Translations under genes and position numbers: made by a program
The notes under the pieces: model-generated
The model's input: the letters and a program-made list of their open reading frames with translations, nothing else
What the model was told of the DNA's origin: nothing
Databases searched by the model: none
Assembly: GCA_003534295.1 (NCBI GenBank)
Contig: DPDV01000012.1
Location: forward strand, 58,833-122,832
Direction: 5' to 3'
Source: Clostridiales bacterium
Lineage (GTDB): Bacteria > Bacillota > Clostridia > TANB77 > CAG-508
DNA: 64,000 bases
Part shown: positions 36,402-45,982 of the stretch, piece after piece
How the letters are laid out: every line of letters begins with the position of its first letter
Position numbering within the stretch: position 1 is the stretch's first letter

Positions 36402-36426
36402 AAGGTCGCTATATGACAGCGACCTT
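36402..36426. terminator. Terminator between the zinc-ribbon gene and pdp
   Basis: Perfect 9-bp stem AAGGTCGCT/AGCGACCTT with a 7-nt loop, between two convergent genes. Confidence 0.8.
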
Positions 36427-36430
36427 CTGT

Positions 36431-37729
36431 TTAAATAATTTTTATTATTGGTTTTTTAATTTCTGGAATTTTGTTTTCTATTTTATATATTTTTTTTATT
36501 CGCTCCACTGCTTCGTTTGCCTTTTCTTTGTCATTGGCATGTATATATGCTATTACATCTCCTGTATATACTTTATCTCCAGCTTTTTTCTCCAACACTA
36601 TTCCAACTGTTTTGTCTATTTCATCATCTTTTTTTATACGTCCTGCTCCTAAAAATACTGATAATCTGCCTATTTGTTCTGCATCAATACTTGTTATATA
36701 TCCATCTTTTTCACATATTACAGAAATTACATATTTTGATTTTTCAAATTTTTCTGGCTCGTCTATATATAAAACATCGCCATTTTGATTTTGAATTAAT
36801 TGTTTAAACTTTTCTAATGCTTTTCCATTTTGAATGTTCTCCAACATTTTCTTCTTATTTTCTTCTATGCTATTTCCTTTTCCTGCTAATTTTATCATAT
36901 GAGCTCCAAGCTCTAGCACAACTTGTTTTACGTCTTCTTCCATCTTTCCTCTAAGTGCTTCTATTACTTCTAATATTTCCAATGTATTGCCTACGTTTTT
37001 TCCAAGTGGTTCGTCCATATTTGTTATTACACATACTGTTTCTTTATCTGCTAGTTCGCCTATTTTTTTCATTATTGTTGATAGTTTAATTGCATCTCCC
37101 TCATTTTTCATAAATGCTCCACTACCACAGGTTACATCTAGTACAACCTTGTTTGCTCCTGCCGCTATTTTTTTGCTCATTATGCTAGATGCTATTAATG
37201 ACATATTTTCAACACAACTTATGGTGTCTCTTAAAGCATATATTTTTTTATCTGCTGGTGCCAAGTTTAAGGTTTGTCCTATTAGACTAATTCCTATTTT
37301 TTTTACATTGCGTTTAAAAGTCTCTATATCAACATTTGTTGTATATCCTGGTATTGATTCTAATTTATCTATTGTTCCGCCTGTAAACCCTAACCCTCTT
37401 CCTGACATTTTAGCAACAGGAATTCCTAGTGATGCAATTATTGGCGCCAAAATTAATGTGACTTTGTCTCCTACACCGCCTGTGCTGTGTTTATCTACCA
37501 CTGTTCCTATTTCTGATAAATCTAATACATCTCCTGAATGTGCCATTGCTAATGTTAAGTTGGTAGTTTCTTCTTCATCTAATTTATTTATATAAATCGC
37601 CATTATTAATGCAGCTGCTTGATAATCTGCTATAGTATTATTAGTATATTCTTTTACAAAAAAATCTATTTCTTCCTTAGACAATTTTTTATTGTCTCTT
37701 TTTTTAGCAATTATATCTAATATATTCAT
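36431..37729 (-). CDS. pdp: Pyrimidine-nucleoside phosphorylase
   Basis: 432 residues. Splits uridine, thymidine or deoxyuridine with phosphate to base and sugar-1-phosphate in nucleoside salvage. The family signature SGRGLGFTGGTIDKLESIPG (119-138 region), KHSTGGVGDK and the C-terminal HANDKEKA segment are present. A longer in-frame start exists 12 codons upstream, but GGAG lies 9 nt before the ATG used here (MNILDII). Last gene of an apparent unit with rnhB and the pilin-like gene. Confidence 0.93.
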   Translation of the reverse strand: MNILDIIAKKRDNKKLSKEEIDFFVKEYTNNTIADYQAAALIMAIYINKLDEEETTNLTLAMAHSGDVLDLSEIGTVVDKHSTGGVGDKVTLILAPIIASLGIPVAKMSGRGLGFTGGTIDKLESIPGYTTNVDIETFKRNVKKIGISLIGQTLNLAPADKKIYALRDTISCVENMSLIASSIMSKKIAAGANKVVLDVTCGSGAFMKNEGDAIKLSTIMKKIGELADKETVCVITNMDEPLGKNVGNTLEILEVIEALRGKMEEDVKQVVLELGAHMIKLAGKGNSIEENKKKMLENIQNGKALEKFKQLIQNQNGDVLYIDEPEKFEKSKYVISVICEKDGYITSIDAEQIGRLSVFLGAGRIKKDDEIDKTVGIVLEKKAGDKVYTGDVIAYIHANDKEKANEAVERIKKIYKIENKIPEIKKPIIKII

Positions 37730-37768
37730 TGTTAATCTCCATTCTTTTGTTACAAAATATTGCACATT

Positions 37769-38419
37769 TTATATAATATTTTTTACAAAACTTCTTCTAT
37801 GTAATGGGCATAATCCATTTTCTCTTATTGCTTGCATATGTGCTGCTGTTCCATACCCCTTATGTTTTGCAAATCCGTATTGTGGGTACATTTCATCCAT
37901 TTTTCTCATAATTCTGTCCCTTGTTACCTTTGCAATTATTGAAGCACATGCAATTGAATAGCTTATTGCATCTCCATGTATTATTGACTTATATGGTATT
38001 CCTAGTGTATCTATTCCTGTTAGTGCATCAACTAAAATAACATCTGGTTTTTTTATATTTTTTTCTTCTAGTTTTTCCTCCATTTGCCTTATTGCAATTG
38101 TTAATCCCTTTTTAGTAGCATTTAAAATGTTTATTTTGTCAATTTCCTCTTGATCTATTATTCCTACTCCATATGCAATTGCTTCTTGTACAATTTCCTC
38201 ATATATTTTTTCTCTTTTCTTTTCTGATATTTTTTTAGAGTCATTTACTCCTTCTATCATTGATTCTTTTGGCATTAAAGAACAAGCAACAACAACTGGT
38301 CCTGCAAGAGGTCCTCTTCCTGCTTCATCTATTCCACAAATTGATACTATGCCTTTTTCATACAAGATTTTCTCTTCTTTTTTTAAGTTTAATAATCTTT
38401 CTACTTCTTTTTCTTTCAT
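37769..38419 (-). CDS. rnhB: Ribonuclease HII
   Basis: 216 residues. Removes RNA from RNA-DNA hybrids, including single ribonucleotides in DNA. The GIDEAGRGPLAGPVV signature holds the first catalytic Asp-Glu pair; ILVDALTG and ASIIAKVTRDR complete the site. The start overlaps the stop of the upstream gene by one base (TAATG), indicating translational coupling. Confidence 0.95.
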   Translation of the reverse strand: MKEKEVERLLNLKKEEKILYEKGIVSICGIDEAGRGPLAGPVVVACSLMPKESMIEGVNDSKKISEKKREKIYEEIVQEAIAYGVGIIDQEEIDKINILNATKKGLTIAIRQMEEKLEEKNIKKPDVILVDALTGIDTLGIPYKSIIHGDAISYSIACASIIAKVTRDRIMRKMDEMYPQYGFAKHKGYGTAAHMQAIRENGLCPLHRRSFVKNII

Positions 38420-38916
38420 TACTTCTCATCTTCTTTTACTATTTCTTTTTCATCACTTAAATTGTTAAAATCTGATAATTTATAGTATTCATTATCCCCA
38501 ACTTTAATACCTTTTGTGTATAATACTTCCATATTATCATAATTAACAATATAATATTCGTTTGGTTCTATATTTATATTACTTAATCCCATTGTTGTTA
38601 AGTCTTCTTTTTTTAAAATATAATATTTACTGTTTTCTTCTATTTCTATATTTTGACTTTTCAAAAAATCTTTTACTTTTTGATCTTGTTGTTCAATTAA
38701 TATTTTTGTACCAATTAGCTCTTTTTTTAACGCTTTTTCTTCTTCTGCAACCATTTTCGCCTTTCCCTGTATTGCCAACATATTTGTTTTAATTGTTTCA
38801 CTTTCTTCATTTCTATATTGTTGTTGTATATATAATATTACTCCTATTGCAAAAGCAATTATTATAATTACTAAAATAATTGTTGCAACATATGTAAGTC
38901 CTTTTTCATCTTTCAT
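38419..38916 (-). CDS. Single-pass membrane protein, pilin-like N-terminus
   Basis: 165 residues: a short charged leader ending in Gly (MKDEKG), then LTYVATIILVIIIIAFAIGVILYI, a hydrophobic helix, and a Glu/Lys-rich coiled part. The start recalls type IV prepilins (a Gly before a hydrophobic helix), but the Glu normally at position 5 of the mature form is Ala. The C-terminal part has an EYYIVNYDNMEVLYTKG stretch like small extracellular domains. It could be a pseudopilin-like or simple anchored protein. Coupled to rnhB. Confidence 0.6.
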   Translation of the reverse strand: MKDEKGLTYVATIILVIIIIAFAIGVILYIQQQYRNEESETIKTNMLAIQGKAKMVAEEEKALKKELIGTKILIEQQDQKVKDFLKSQNIEIEENSKYYILKKEDLTTMGLSNINIEPNEYYIVNYDNMEVLYTKGIKVGDNEYYKLSDFNNLSDEKEIVKEDEK

Positions 38917-39105
38917 TGCCGTTTTATCGTTCCCTTCTCAATCTGTTTTACCATATTATATATAATTTTTATTCTAAAAACAAGAGGATTATGTTTTATG
39001 ATTTTATTTTTTTCACATTTATTTCACATTTTTTTCATAATTCTCTTGTATTATATTTATAGTTTAGGTTATTATATAATCAAATAAATTTTTGGAGGTA
39101 TTAAA

Positions 39106-40358
39106 ATGGACGAAAATAATAGTAACAATAGTTTTAAAAGTGTCGATTCTACTAATTTTAATTCTTCTTATAAAGAATTTAAAAATAGCGAAAAAAAATT
39201 TAATTTTGGGTTTGCCAAAAATGTATTGGCTCCGTTTTTGTTTGGGGTTATAGGAAGTGTAACTGTAATTGCAGTGTCTCTTAATGTTCCAACCATAAAA
39301 GAAAATATCGTTAAAAAGTTAGTTAGTGTGGAATCACCTAATAGTTATGGTGATAATACTAATACTGCAAACATTAATACTCAAATGGTTTCTTTAGTTG
39401 GATATTCTGAAACAGGTGTTGGCGTTGCTTCTAAGGTTCGTCCTTCTATCGTTGGAATAGAAGTTGAATATTCTGTAAATTCTATATTTTATAGAAATAA
39501 ATCGACTGCAACAGCTGCTGGTTCTGGAATAATCATTAGCGAAGATGGATACATTTTAACAAATAACCACATAGTAAACTCTTCTTCTACTTCTTATTAT
39601 TATGAGCTTGGTAAGGCTAATAAAGTTACTGTTACCTTATATAATGATTCAACAAAATACGATGCTACCATTGTCGGAACAGATTCTCAAACTGATTTAG
39701 CTGTTATTAAAATAGAAAAGAATGGATTAAAAGCTGCAGAACTTGGTGATTCTGATGCTGTTCAAGTAGGAGAATTTGCTATGGCTATAGGAAATCCTCT
39801 AGGACTAACTGATAGTGTTACTGCAGGTATTGTAAGTGCTGTAAATAGAGAAGTTTCTGATCAAGATGGTAACTCTTATGTTGCAATTCAAACAGACGCT
39901 TCTATAAATTCAGGAAACAGTGGTGGGGCATTAGTAAATAGTAAAGGACAAGTAATTGGTGTTAACACTCTAAAACTTTCTGGAACAGGCGTTGAAGGAG
40001 TAGGATTTGCAATTCCTATTAACTCTACAAAAGAAATATATGAACAATTAATTCAATATAATAAAGTTAAAAGACCATACATTGGAATTGATGGATATGA
40101 CTTAGACGAGCAAACAGCTGAAGATAACAATTTAGTAGTAGGAATTTATATAAAAACTATAGAAGATTTTCTGCAGGTGAAAAAGCCGGATTAAAAATAG
40201 GTGATGTTATAGTAGAAGTAGATGGTACCAAAGTTACAAAAATGGACGAATTAAATGCAATTAAGAACCAAAAGCAAATTGGTGATACTTTAAAATTGAA
40301 AGTTTTTAGGGAAGGCAAAGAAAAAGAAATAACTGTAACTCTACAAGAACAACCTTAA
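39106..40358 (+). pseudogene. htrA: HtrA/DegP-type serine protease with frameshift in PDZ
   Basis: Membrane-anchored surface protease for misfolded proteins. N-terminal cytoplasmic part, one transmembrane helix (about 41-60), protease domain with catalytic His155 (TNNHIV), Asp197 (TDLAV) and Ser272 (NSGNSGGAL) intact. The PDZ domain is broken: the frame from ATG ends at 40194 after EDFLQVKKPD, while the next frame continues from TCT at 40170 as SAGEKAGLKIGDVIVEVDG and ends with TAA at 40356-40358. The shift lies in a run of four T (40167-40170); one extra T restores a normal PDZ. Either a real mutation, a base-calling error, or -1 slippage at TTT. The protease half would still be made. Confidence 0.85.
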
Positions 40359-40418
40359 TATGCAAAAAATCACATTGAGTTCACACAATGTTCAAAAAAG
40401 ACTGATATATTATACTTA

Positions 40419-40446
40419 GTTGATAAATAATTACTCCGTTATCAAC
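40419..40446. other. Inverted repeat downstream of htrA
   Basis: GTTGATAA and TTATCAAC, 8 bp each, 12 nt apart. No clear function; it lies before the terminator at 40474-40501. Confidence 0.35.
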
Positions 40447-40473
40447 ATATATAAAACATCCCCTTTTGTTTTT

Positions 40474-40501
40474 AAGCCCCATGTCAAACAACATGGGGCT
40501 T
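40474..40501. terminator. Terminator between htrA and the M23 gene
   Basis: Perfect 11-bp stem AAGCCCCATGT/ACATGGGGCTT, 6-nt loop, T-run on the plus strand. Serves htrA and probably also the convergent gene. Confidence 0.88.
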
Positions 40502-40504
40502 TTT

Positions 40505-41425
40505 TTATTGTCCTTTATATACATATTTTTCAGGGTTTGCCTGAACTCCATTGTTCCTTAATTCAAAGTGTAAATGGTTGCCTGTTGAGTTTCCTGTTGA
40601 ACCAACTGCTGCTATTACATCTCCTGCTTTAACCTTCTGACCTTCTGTTACGTATAGTTTACTACAATGTCCGTAATATGATTCTACACCGTTTCCATGG
40701 TCTATTACAACTAGGTTTCCATATCCTCCCCATTCTTCTGCACATGTTATTGTTCCATCCGCAACAGCTTTTATTGGAGTTCCGTAATTTGCACCTATAT
40801 CTATTCCCATATGTGTATGGTCTCTTATGCTTTCCACTGCTCCAAATCTTGATGTTATTACTCCAGAAACAGGCACACACGCTAAATATACTCCATTTAT
40901 TGATTTATTTTCTATTATGTCTAATTCCTGTGTCATGCTATTTCTTGCTGTTTTTACAGTTGCTGATTCACATTCTTGCATATCTTCTGTATATAATTCT
41001 TTAATTCCTATATTCAGCTCTAAAGTATTATACTCTTCTTTTAGGTCAGCTACTAATGTTTCGGCTTCCTCTAATGTATTTACTTTTGACTTTTCTTCTC
41101 CATCTAAAGTTATTGCATATAGTCTATAAGTAAATTTCATACCTTCTTCCATTTTAGATAAAATTGTATTTTCATTTGTATTTTCATTTCTATTAATTAA
41201 TCTTAATCCATATTTAGGTGTATTTTCTATATCTACAAAAGCTATGTTTGTTTTTTTCAAATCGCTTATATAGTTATCTATTTCTTGTTCAAATTTTTCT
41301 TTACTTTCTACATAGCCAACTTCTTCGCCATTTATTGTTACTAAAGAAACTAATTTATATTTAGATAATGTAATTAATGTTATTATTATAGTTGCTATTG
41401 CTATTATATTAATAAATATAAACAT
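40505..41425 (-). CDS. M23-family murein peptidase (LytM/NlpD type)
   Basis: 306 residues from the first ATG: one N-terminal transmembrane helix, a helical middle region, then a C-terminal M23 domain with HMGIDIGANYGTP, VVIDHGNGVESYYGH and HLHFELRNNG, the zinc-binding residues of active members. It probably cuts peptidoglycan cross-bridges outside the cell. Start problem: AAAGGAG (about 41473-41479) and a promoter at 41500-41528 lie well upstream, and in-frame codons before this ATG would add a basic YILVQRIKYYTKK segment. The true start may be near 41467 through a rare codon, or one T too many in the run at 41457-41460 breaks a GTG-started frame. Confidence 0.88.
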   Translation of the reverse strand: MFIFINIIAIATIIITLITLSKYKLVSLVTINGEEVGYVESKEKFEQEIDNYISDLKKTNIAFVDIENTPKYGLRLINRNENTNENTILSKMEEGMKFTYRLYAITLDGEEKSKVNTLEEAETLVADLKEEYNTLELNIGIKELYTEDMQECESATVKTARNSMTQELDIIENKSINGVYLACVPVSGVITSRFGAVESIRDHTHMGIDIGANYGTPIKAVADGTITCAEEWGGYGNLVVIDHGNGVESYYGHCSKLYVTEGQKVKAGDVIAAVGSTGNSTGNHLHFELRNNGVQANPEKYVYKGQ

Positions 41426-41499
41426 TTTCTTTGTATAATATTTAATTCGTTGTACTAAAATATATATTCACTCTCCTTTGCGTCTACACGACAGTTTTA

Positions 41500-41528
41500 A
41501 TTATACTATATATTTTAAATCATTTCAA
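41500..41528 (-). promoter_or_regulatory. Promoter of the M23 peptidase gene
   Basis: TTGAAA (41523-41528) and TATAAT (41500-41505), 17-nt spacer. In the rest of the gap to 41662 I see nothing further. Confidence 0.7.
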
Positions 41529-41662
41529 CCTCAATATTTATTATTGACTAATTATAAGTAATTATTAACAGTTTGATTAATTTTATTTGCTAATTTTTAG
41601 TGTATTTTCCTTATTTTTCCTCCTGATACCTCGTTTTTTCTCGTTTTTTTATCTCTTGACTT

Positions 41663-44326
41663 TTAATTTTTGACATTACTTAATTTTTTTGTAAAGTTAG
41701 GATTAATTCCTCCTAGTGTCTCTTCTTTATTTAATCTTTTTTGGATTTCAACTATCACTAGTGGCAATAATGATATACTTATGGTATATATCCATTGCAG
41801 ATTTGTTAATGGAACAAGTTCGAACACATTTGCTATTGAAGGTATTATTACAACAATTATTTGCAATAATGTTCCGAGTATAAATGCACCTATTAAATAT
41901 TTATTATCCCATAATCCTGCTTTAAATATTGATTCTTCACTTCTTATATTAAAACTATGAACTAACTCTAACACACCTAATGACACAAATGCCATTGTTC
42001 TTGCTACTTTTATTCCATACAATTTATTTCCAATGCTAAAAGCTAATAATGTTAATATTCCAATCATTACTCCCTCTATAATTATTTTGTTCCATAAACC
42101 ATCTGCAAATATTCCTTTTTTAGGGTTTCTTGGTTTTTTATTCATTATATTTTTTTCTGGTGGTTCTAGTCCTAATGCTATAGCTGGGAAAGAGTCTGTA
42201 ACCAAATTAATCCATAATAACTGAATTGCTAAAAGTGGTGATTTTAAGCCTAATAGTAAACCAACAAATATTGTTACTATTTCTCCTATATTTGTTGCAA
42301 TTAAAAAATGAACCGCTTTTTTTATGTTGTCAAAAATATTTCTGCCATGTTTTACCGCTTCCACTATTGTAACAAAATTATCATCTGTAAGTATCATATC
42401 TGATGCATTTTTAGCTACATCTGTTCCGTTTAGTCCCATAGATATTCCTATATCTGCATTTTTTAATGCTGGTGCATCATTTACCCCATCTCCTGTCATT
42501 GCTACTACTGCTCCTGTACTTCTAAATGCTTTTACAATTCTTACTTTATGTTCAGGTGATACACGTGCAAACACACTATATTTCATTATATCTTTTTCTA
42601 ATGTCTTTTGATTTATGCTATCAAGCTCACTTCCTGTTATTGCTAAATCATTTGGTCTTAAAATTCCTATTTCTCTTGCAATTGCCTTTGCTGTAGTAAT
42701 ATGATCTCCTGTTATCATAACTGTTTTTATTCCAGCTTTCCTACATGTGGCAACAGCTTCTTTTACTCCTTCTCTTGGTGGATCTATCATTCCTATTAGC
42801 CCCACAAATGTCAATTCTTTTTCTATATTTTCACTGTCTATTTTATTTGGCAATCTATCTACATCTTTATATGCTATTGCTAAAACTCTTAGCGCATTAT
42901 TTGCCATCTTATTATTATTTTCATCTATTCCGTTTAATTGTTTACTAGTTATTGTTTTTTGTATTCCTTCTTCATAATATTTACTACATCTTTTTATTAA
43001 TACATCTGGTGCGCCTTTTGTTATTATTCTATATTTACTGCCTATTTTATGTATTGTCGTCATCATTTTTCTTTCCGAATCAAATGGAATCTCGTTTACT
43101 CTTTGCATCATTCTATACAAGTTTTCTTTATTTTTTCCTATTTTTAGTCCTGCATTTACTATTGCATTTTCAGTTGCTTCTCCCTCTGCCTCTTCTCGTC
43201 CATCTTTTGTTACTATTTGAGAGTCTGTACACATACAGCCCAATTCTAATGTAAAACTTTTGTTACTGTTATTTCCATTAACATCTTGAATGTCTACTAC
43301 TTGCATTTTATTTTGCGTTAATGTTCCTGTTTTATCTGAGCAAATTACACTACTGCTTCCCAATGTTTCTACTGCAGGTAGTTTTCTTATTATTGTATTT
43401 TTCTTTGCCATTTTAGTAACACCTATTGAAAGCATTATAGTTACAATTGCAGGTAACCCTTCTGGTATTGCTGCTACAGCCAATCCTACAGAAGTCATAA
43501 ACATCTCTACAGGTTCTATCTTTTTTAATAATCCTATTACAAATATAAGTAAGCAAATAATTAAACATCCAATTCCTAAACTTTTACCAACCTCTCCTAG
43601 TTTCTTTTGTATTGGTGTTTCAGGTGCTTCGTCTGTAATAATCATTTTAGCTATTTTTCCAACTTTTGTGTTCATTCCTGTATCTGTTGCAATTGCCTCC
43701 GCATGTCCATTTACAACTATTGTTGTTGCAAAGCCCATGTTTATTGTATCTCCTAAAGAAATATTGTCTTTTAATATTATATTTGCATCCTTAAGTATTG
43801 GTACTATTTCACCAGTTAAGCTTGATTCTTCTACTTTTAAATTGTATGAACTTATTAGTCTACAATCTGCTGGTATATAATTCCCAGCTTCTAAAATTAA
43901 TATATCTCCTGGAACTATATTTGTGCTAGCTACAGTAATTATTTTCCCATTTCTTTTCACTTTTGCCACAGGTGCTGACATTTTTTTTAGTGCTTCCAAT
44001 GATTTTTCTGCTTTTGCTTCTTGTACAACGCCCATAATAGCATTTAAAACCACTATTGTTATTATTATAATTGAATCTATATATTCTCCTGTTCCTTGCA
44101 TTTTTGCCACAACAGCTGAAATAATAGCAGCAATAATTAGAATAATAATCATAAAGTCATTAAATTGTTTTAAAAATTTAACAAAAACACTTTCTTTTTT
44201 TGGTTCTTGAAGTTTATTTTCTCCATACTTTTTTAATCTTACAGTAATTTCATCATCACTTAATCCTTGCTGTAGGTCAGTTTGTAATTTACTCTCTACT
44301 TCTTTTGTAGATAAACTATGCCACAT
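41663..44326 (-). CDS. P-type Ca2+-transporting ATPase (P2A)
   Basis: 887 residues. Ion pump of the SERCA/PMCA group. Phosphorylation loop CSDKTGTLTQNKMQ, TGES-like loop (ESSLTGEIVPI), helix M4 with PEGLPAIV (calcium-binding motif), hinge TGDGVNDAPALKNADIGISMG, and M5-M6 with a NLVTDSFPA segment. About ten transmembrane helices. Upstream TTG and ATG codons are possible, but GGAG lies 9 nt before the ATG of MWHSLST, which decides the start. Calcium is the likely ion, by family. Confidence 0.92.
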   Translation of the reverse strand: MWHSLSTKEVESKLQTDLQQGLSDDEITVRLKKYGENKLQEPKKESVFVKFLKQFNDFMIIILIIAAIISAVVAKMQGTGEYIDSIIIITIVVLNAIMGVVQEAKAEKSLEALKKMSAPVAKVKRNGKIITVASTNIVPGDILILEAGNYIPADCRLISSYNLKVEESSLTGEIVPILKDANIILKDNISLGDTINMGFATTIVVNGHAEAIATDTGMNTKVGKIAKMIITDEAPETPIQKKLGEVGKSLGIGCLIICLLIFVIGLLKKIEPVEMFMTSVGLAVAAIPEGLPAIVTIMLSIGVTKMAKKNTIIRKLPAVETLGSSSVICSDKTGTLTQNKMQVVDIQDVNGNNSNKSFTLELGCMCTDSQIVTKDGREEAEGEATENAIVNAGLKIGKNKENLYRMMQRVNEIPFDSERKMMTTIHKIGSKYRIITKGAPDVLIKRCSKYYEEGIQKTITSKQLNGIDENNNKMANNALRVLAIAYKDVDRLPNKIDSENIEKELTFVGLIGMIDPPREGVKEAVATCRKAGIKTVMITGDHITTAKAIAREIGILRPNDLAITGSELDSINQKTLEKDIMKYSVFARVSPEHKVRIVKAFRSTGAVVAMTGDGVNDAPALKNADIGISMGLNGTDVAKNASDMILTDDNFVTIVEAVKHGRNIFDNIKKAVHFLIATNIGEIVTIFVGLLLGLKSPLLAIQLLWINLVTDSFPAIALGLEPPEKNIMNKKPRNPKKGIFADGLWNKIIIEGVMIGILTLLAFSIGNKLYGIKVARTMAFVSLGVLELVHSFNIRSEESIFKAGLWDNKYLIGAFILGTLLQIIVVIIPSIANVFELVPLTNLQWIYTISISLLPLVIVEIQKRLNKEETLGGINPNFTKKLSNVKN

Positions 44327-44404
44327 ACACATACACTCCTTTGTATTAATCAAATTTAGGGACAGCCCTTAATTAATATTATGCAAGAGTGTAAAAAAAT
44401 AGAA

Positions 44405-44433
44405 TTGATTTTTTTGTTTAAATATTTTATAAT
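44405..44433 (+). promoter_or_regulatory. Promoter of the Cys-rich protein gene
   Basis: TTGATT (44405-44410) and TATAAT (44428-44433), 17-nt spacer. The leader is only about 14 nt and begins just before AAGGAGG. Confidence 0.65.
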
Positions 44434-44453
44434 TTTTTCAAGGAGGATTTCAT

Positions 44454-45389
44454 ATGGATATTATTATAAATGAAACTACATTAATTTCCGACAATATTGT
44501 ATGGGATAATATTAATAATTATATTAATACTAATGTTTCCATTATCTATATTGGAAGCAATGCTACTCTAAATGATAAATTATTGTCATTACATAAAAAT
44601 AGAGAATTTGATAAATTAATTATTATAAGTAAGTCCGATATTTCTGACAGATATCCTAGACTATTTGTTGATTCCTTTATTAATAATAACATTTTGCAAC
44701 ATGTTAAAAAAAATTGTTTGATTATTTTAAAATTGTCTAATGATTATGATGATATGAAGTGGATAGTTCGCAATTTAATTAAATTATATAATCTTACTTT
44801 TAAATTAAATCTGCATTTAGGTATAATTGATAATAATTGTAATTACTTAGGCTTTATTGAAAACTTTGAAAACTCAAAATATTCAGATGATTTTATAACT
44901 TGTCTTAAGTGTTTATTTATTTTCGATAAGAAACAGCAATATGAATATATTTACGACACGGTCTGTGAGTATTTAGACAACCAATTTTGTAAAGGAAATA
45001 TCTGCGACTTTAAAAATGACCAGTGCATTGCAAATAGAGAGAACAAAACAGCTCACAAAGATATGGGATGTTGTTATTCTTTTGAATATTGTAAGGTTTT
45101 TGACCCCAGATTCATTAAAAATGTAAAGCTCTGTCAACATCTAAAAGACAAGACTTGCTCGACAAAATGTATTACTTGTAAACTCTTTACCTGTAAATAT
45201 TTAAAAGAACGCGGAATAAAGTTTGACACACATAAAATATTGCTTTTGGATTGTTATTTTAATAAAAAACAACATTTAATATTAAACTCAAATTTCTTTC
45301 AAACACGTGATGCAATATTACAGAAATTGCTTGAAAACAATTATGATTTGTACTTTTGGTATGTTTTATTTAAGAAGTACATGATATAA
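44454..45389 (+). CDS. Cys-rich protein beside the radical SAM cluster, unknown
   Basis: 311 residues. The N-terminal half reads as an alpha/beta domain without Cys clusters; residues 171-267 hold 13 Cys, among them CC at 206-207, CSTKCITCKLFTC (235-247) and a final Cys at 267, together with several Lys. This dense set fits binding of Fe-S clusters or zinc. Own promoter, AAGGAGG site, and a shared terminator with the convergent acetyltransferase gene. No family recognised; the link to the maturase cluster is by position only. Confidence 0.75.
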   Translation: MDIIINETTLISDNIVWDNINNYINTNVSIIYIGSNATLNDKLLSLHKNREFDKLIIISKSDISDRYPRLFVDSFINNNILQHVKKNCLIILKLSNDYDDMKWIVRNLIKLYNLTFKLNLHLGIIDNNCNYLGFIENFENSKYSDDFITCLKCLFIFDKKQQYEYIYDTVCEYLDNQFCKGNICDFKNDQCIANRENKTAHKDMGCCYSFEYCKVFDPRFIKNVKLCQHLKDKTCSTKCITCKLFTCKYLKERGIKFDTHKILLLDCYFNKKQHLILNSNFFQTRDAILQKLLENNYDLYFWYVLFKKYMI

Positions 45390-45393
45390 GTAT

Positions 45394-45427
45394 AAAGAGC
45401 ACGGAATTATTTTTTTCCGTACTCTTT
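45394..45427. terminator. Bidirectional terminator at the cluster end
   Basis: AAAGAGCACGGAA pairs with TTCCGTACTCTTT (one mismatch), 8-nt loop rich in T. It ends the plus-strand Cys-rich gene and overlaps the last codons of the convergent acetyltransferase gene. Confidence 0.8.
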
Positions 45428-45982
45428 ATATTTTAATCTTTTTAGCAGTTCGTACACGCCATCCCTATTTATTGACATTATATGCATATCATGGTATTCA
45501 TTGTTGAAATATCTGTGTTTCTTCAATAACCCTTCTGTTTCAAAATTTGCACCTTTTAAAAACTTTATACTCGTTTTATTATAATCATATACTGTACAGT
45601 ATACTTTTTTTATAGGATAGCACCTAAACAAGTGTTCTAGAAATATTGCTCCTACTTCTGCACCTGTGGTAGAGTTCCTTTTCTTTTCTTGTATATATAT
45701 TGCAATACACATATGTCCATTATTCATATCATAATCATAGCTATAAACAAATCCAATCGGTATATTAGTAGTTACATTAATCGCAATCATCGTTTCATGA
45801 TACACAGATTCAGTTTTTCTCTTAAAAGAATTCCACAATTCCCTTTTTGATTGTATTGTTAAGTCATTTGTAAACAGATGTCTAAAATCATATTCTTGAT
45901 AACACTCATATATATAGTCAAAATATTTTTCTTCATACATTGTTAACTCTACATCTCTCCATATTAATTGTTTATTTTTCAT
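45407..45982 (-). CDS. GNAT-like acetyltransferase B
   Basis: 191 residues with the GNAT layout: a strand segment PIGFVYSYDYDMNNGHMCIAIYI, then a helix with GAEVGAIFLEHLF in place of the usual acetyl-CoA loop, and the KKVYCTVYDYNKTSIKFLKGANFETEG segment typical of RimJ-like members. It may acetylate a protein or small molecule; the substrate is unknown. It overlaps gene A by 11 bp and ends the radical SAM unit. Confidence 0.72.
   Translation of the reverse strand: MKNKQLIWRDVELTMYEEKYFDYIYECYQEYDFRHLFTNDLTIQSKRELWNSFKRKTESVYHETMIAINVTTNIPIGFVYSYDYDMNNGHMCIAIYIQEKKRNSTTGAEVGAIFLEHLFRCYPIKKVYCTVYDYNKTSIKFLKGANFETEGLLKKHRYFNNEYHDMHIMSINRDGVYELLKRLKYKEYGKK

Noticed and set aside
40108..40358. 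Classical programmed -1 frameshift in htrA
   Set aside because: No X-XXY-YYZ slippery heptamer and no obvious downstream structure; a one-base change in a T run is simpler.
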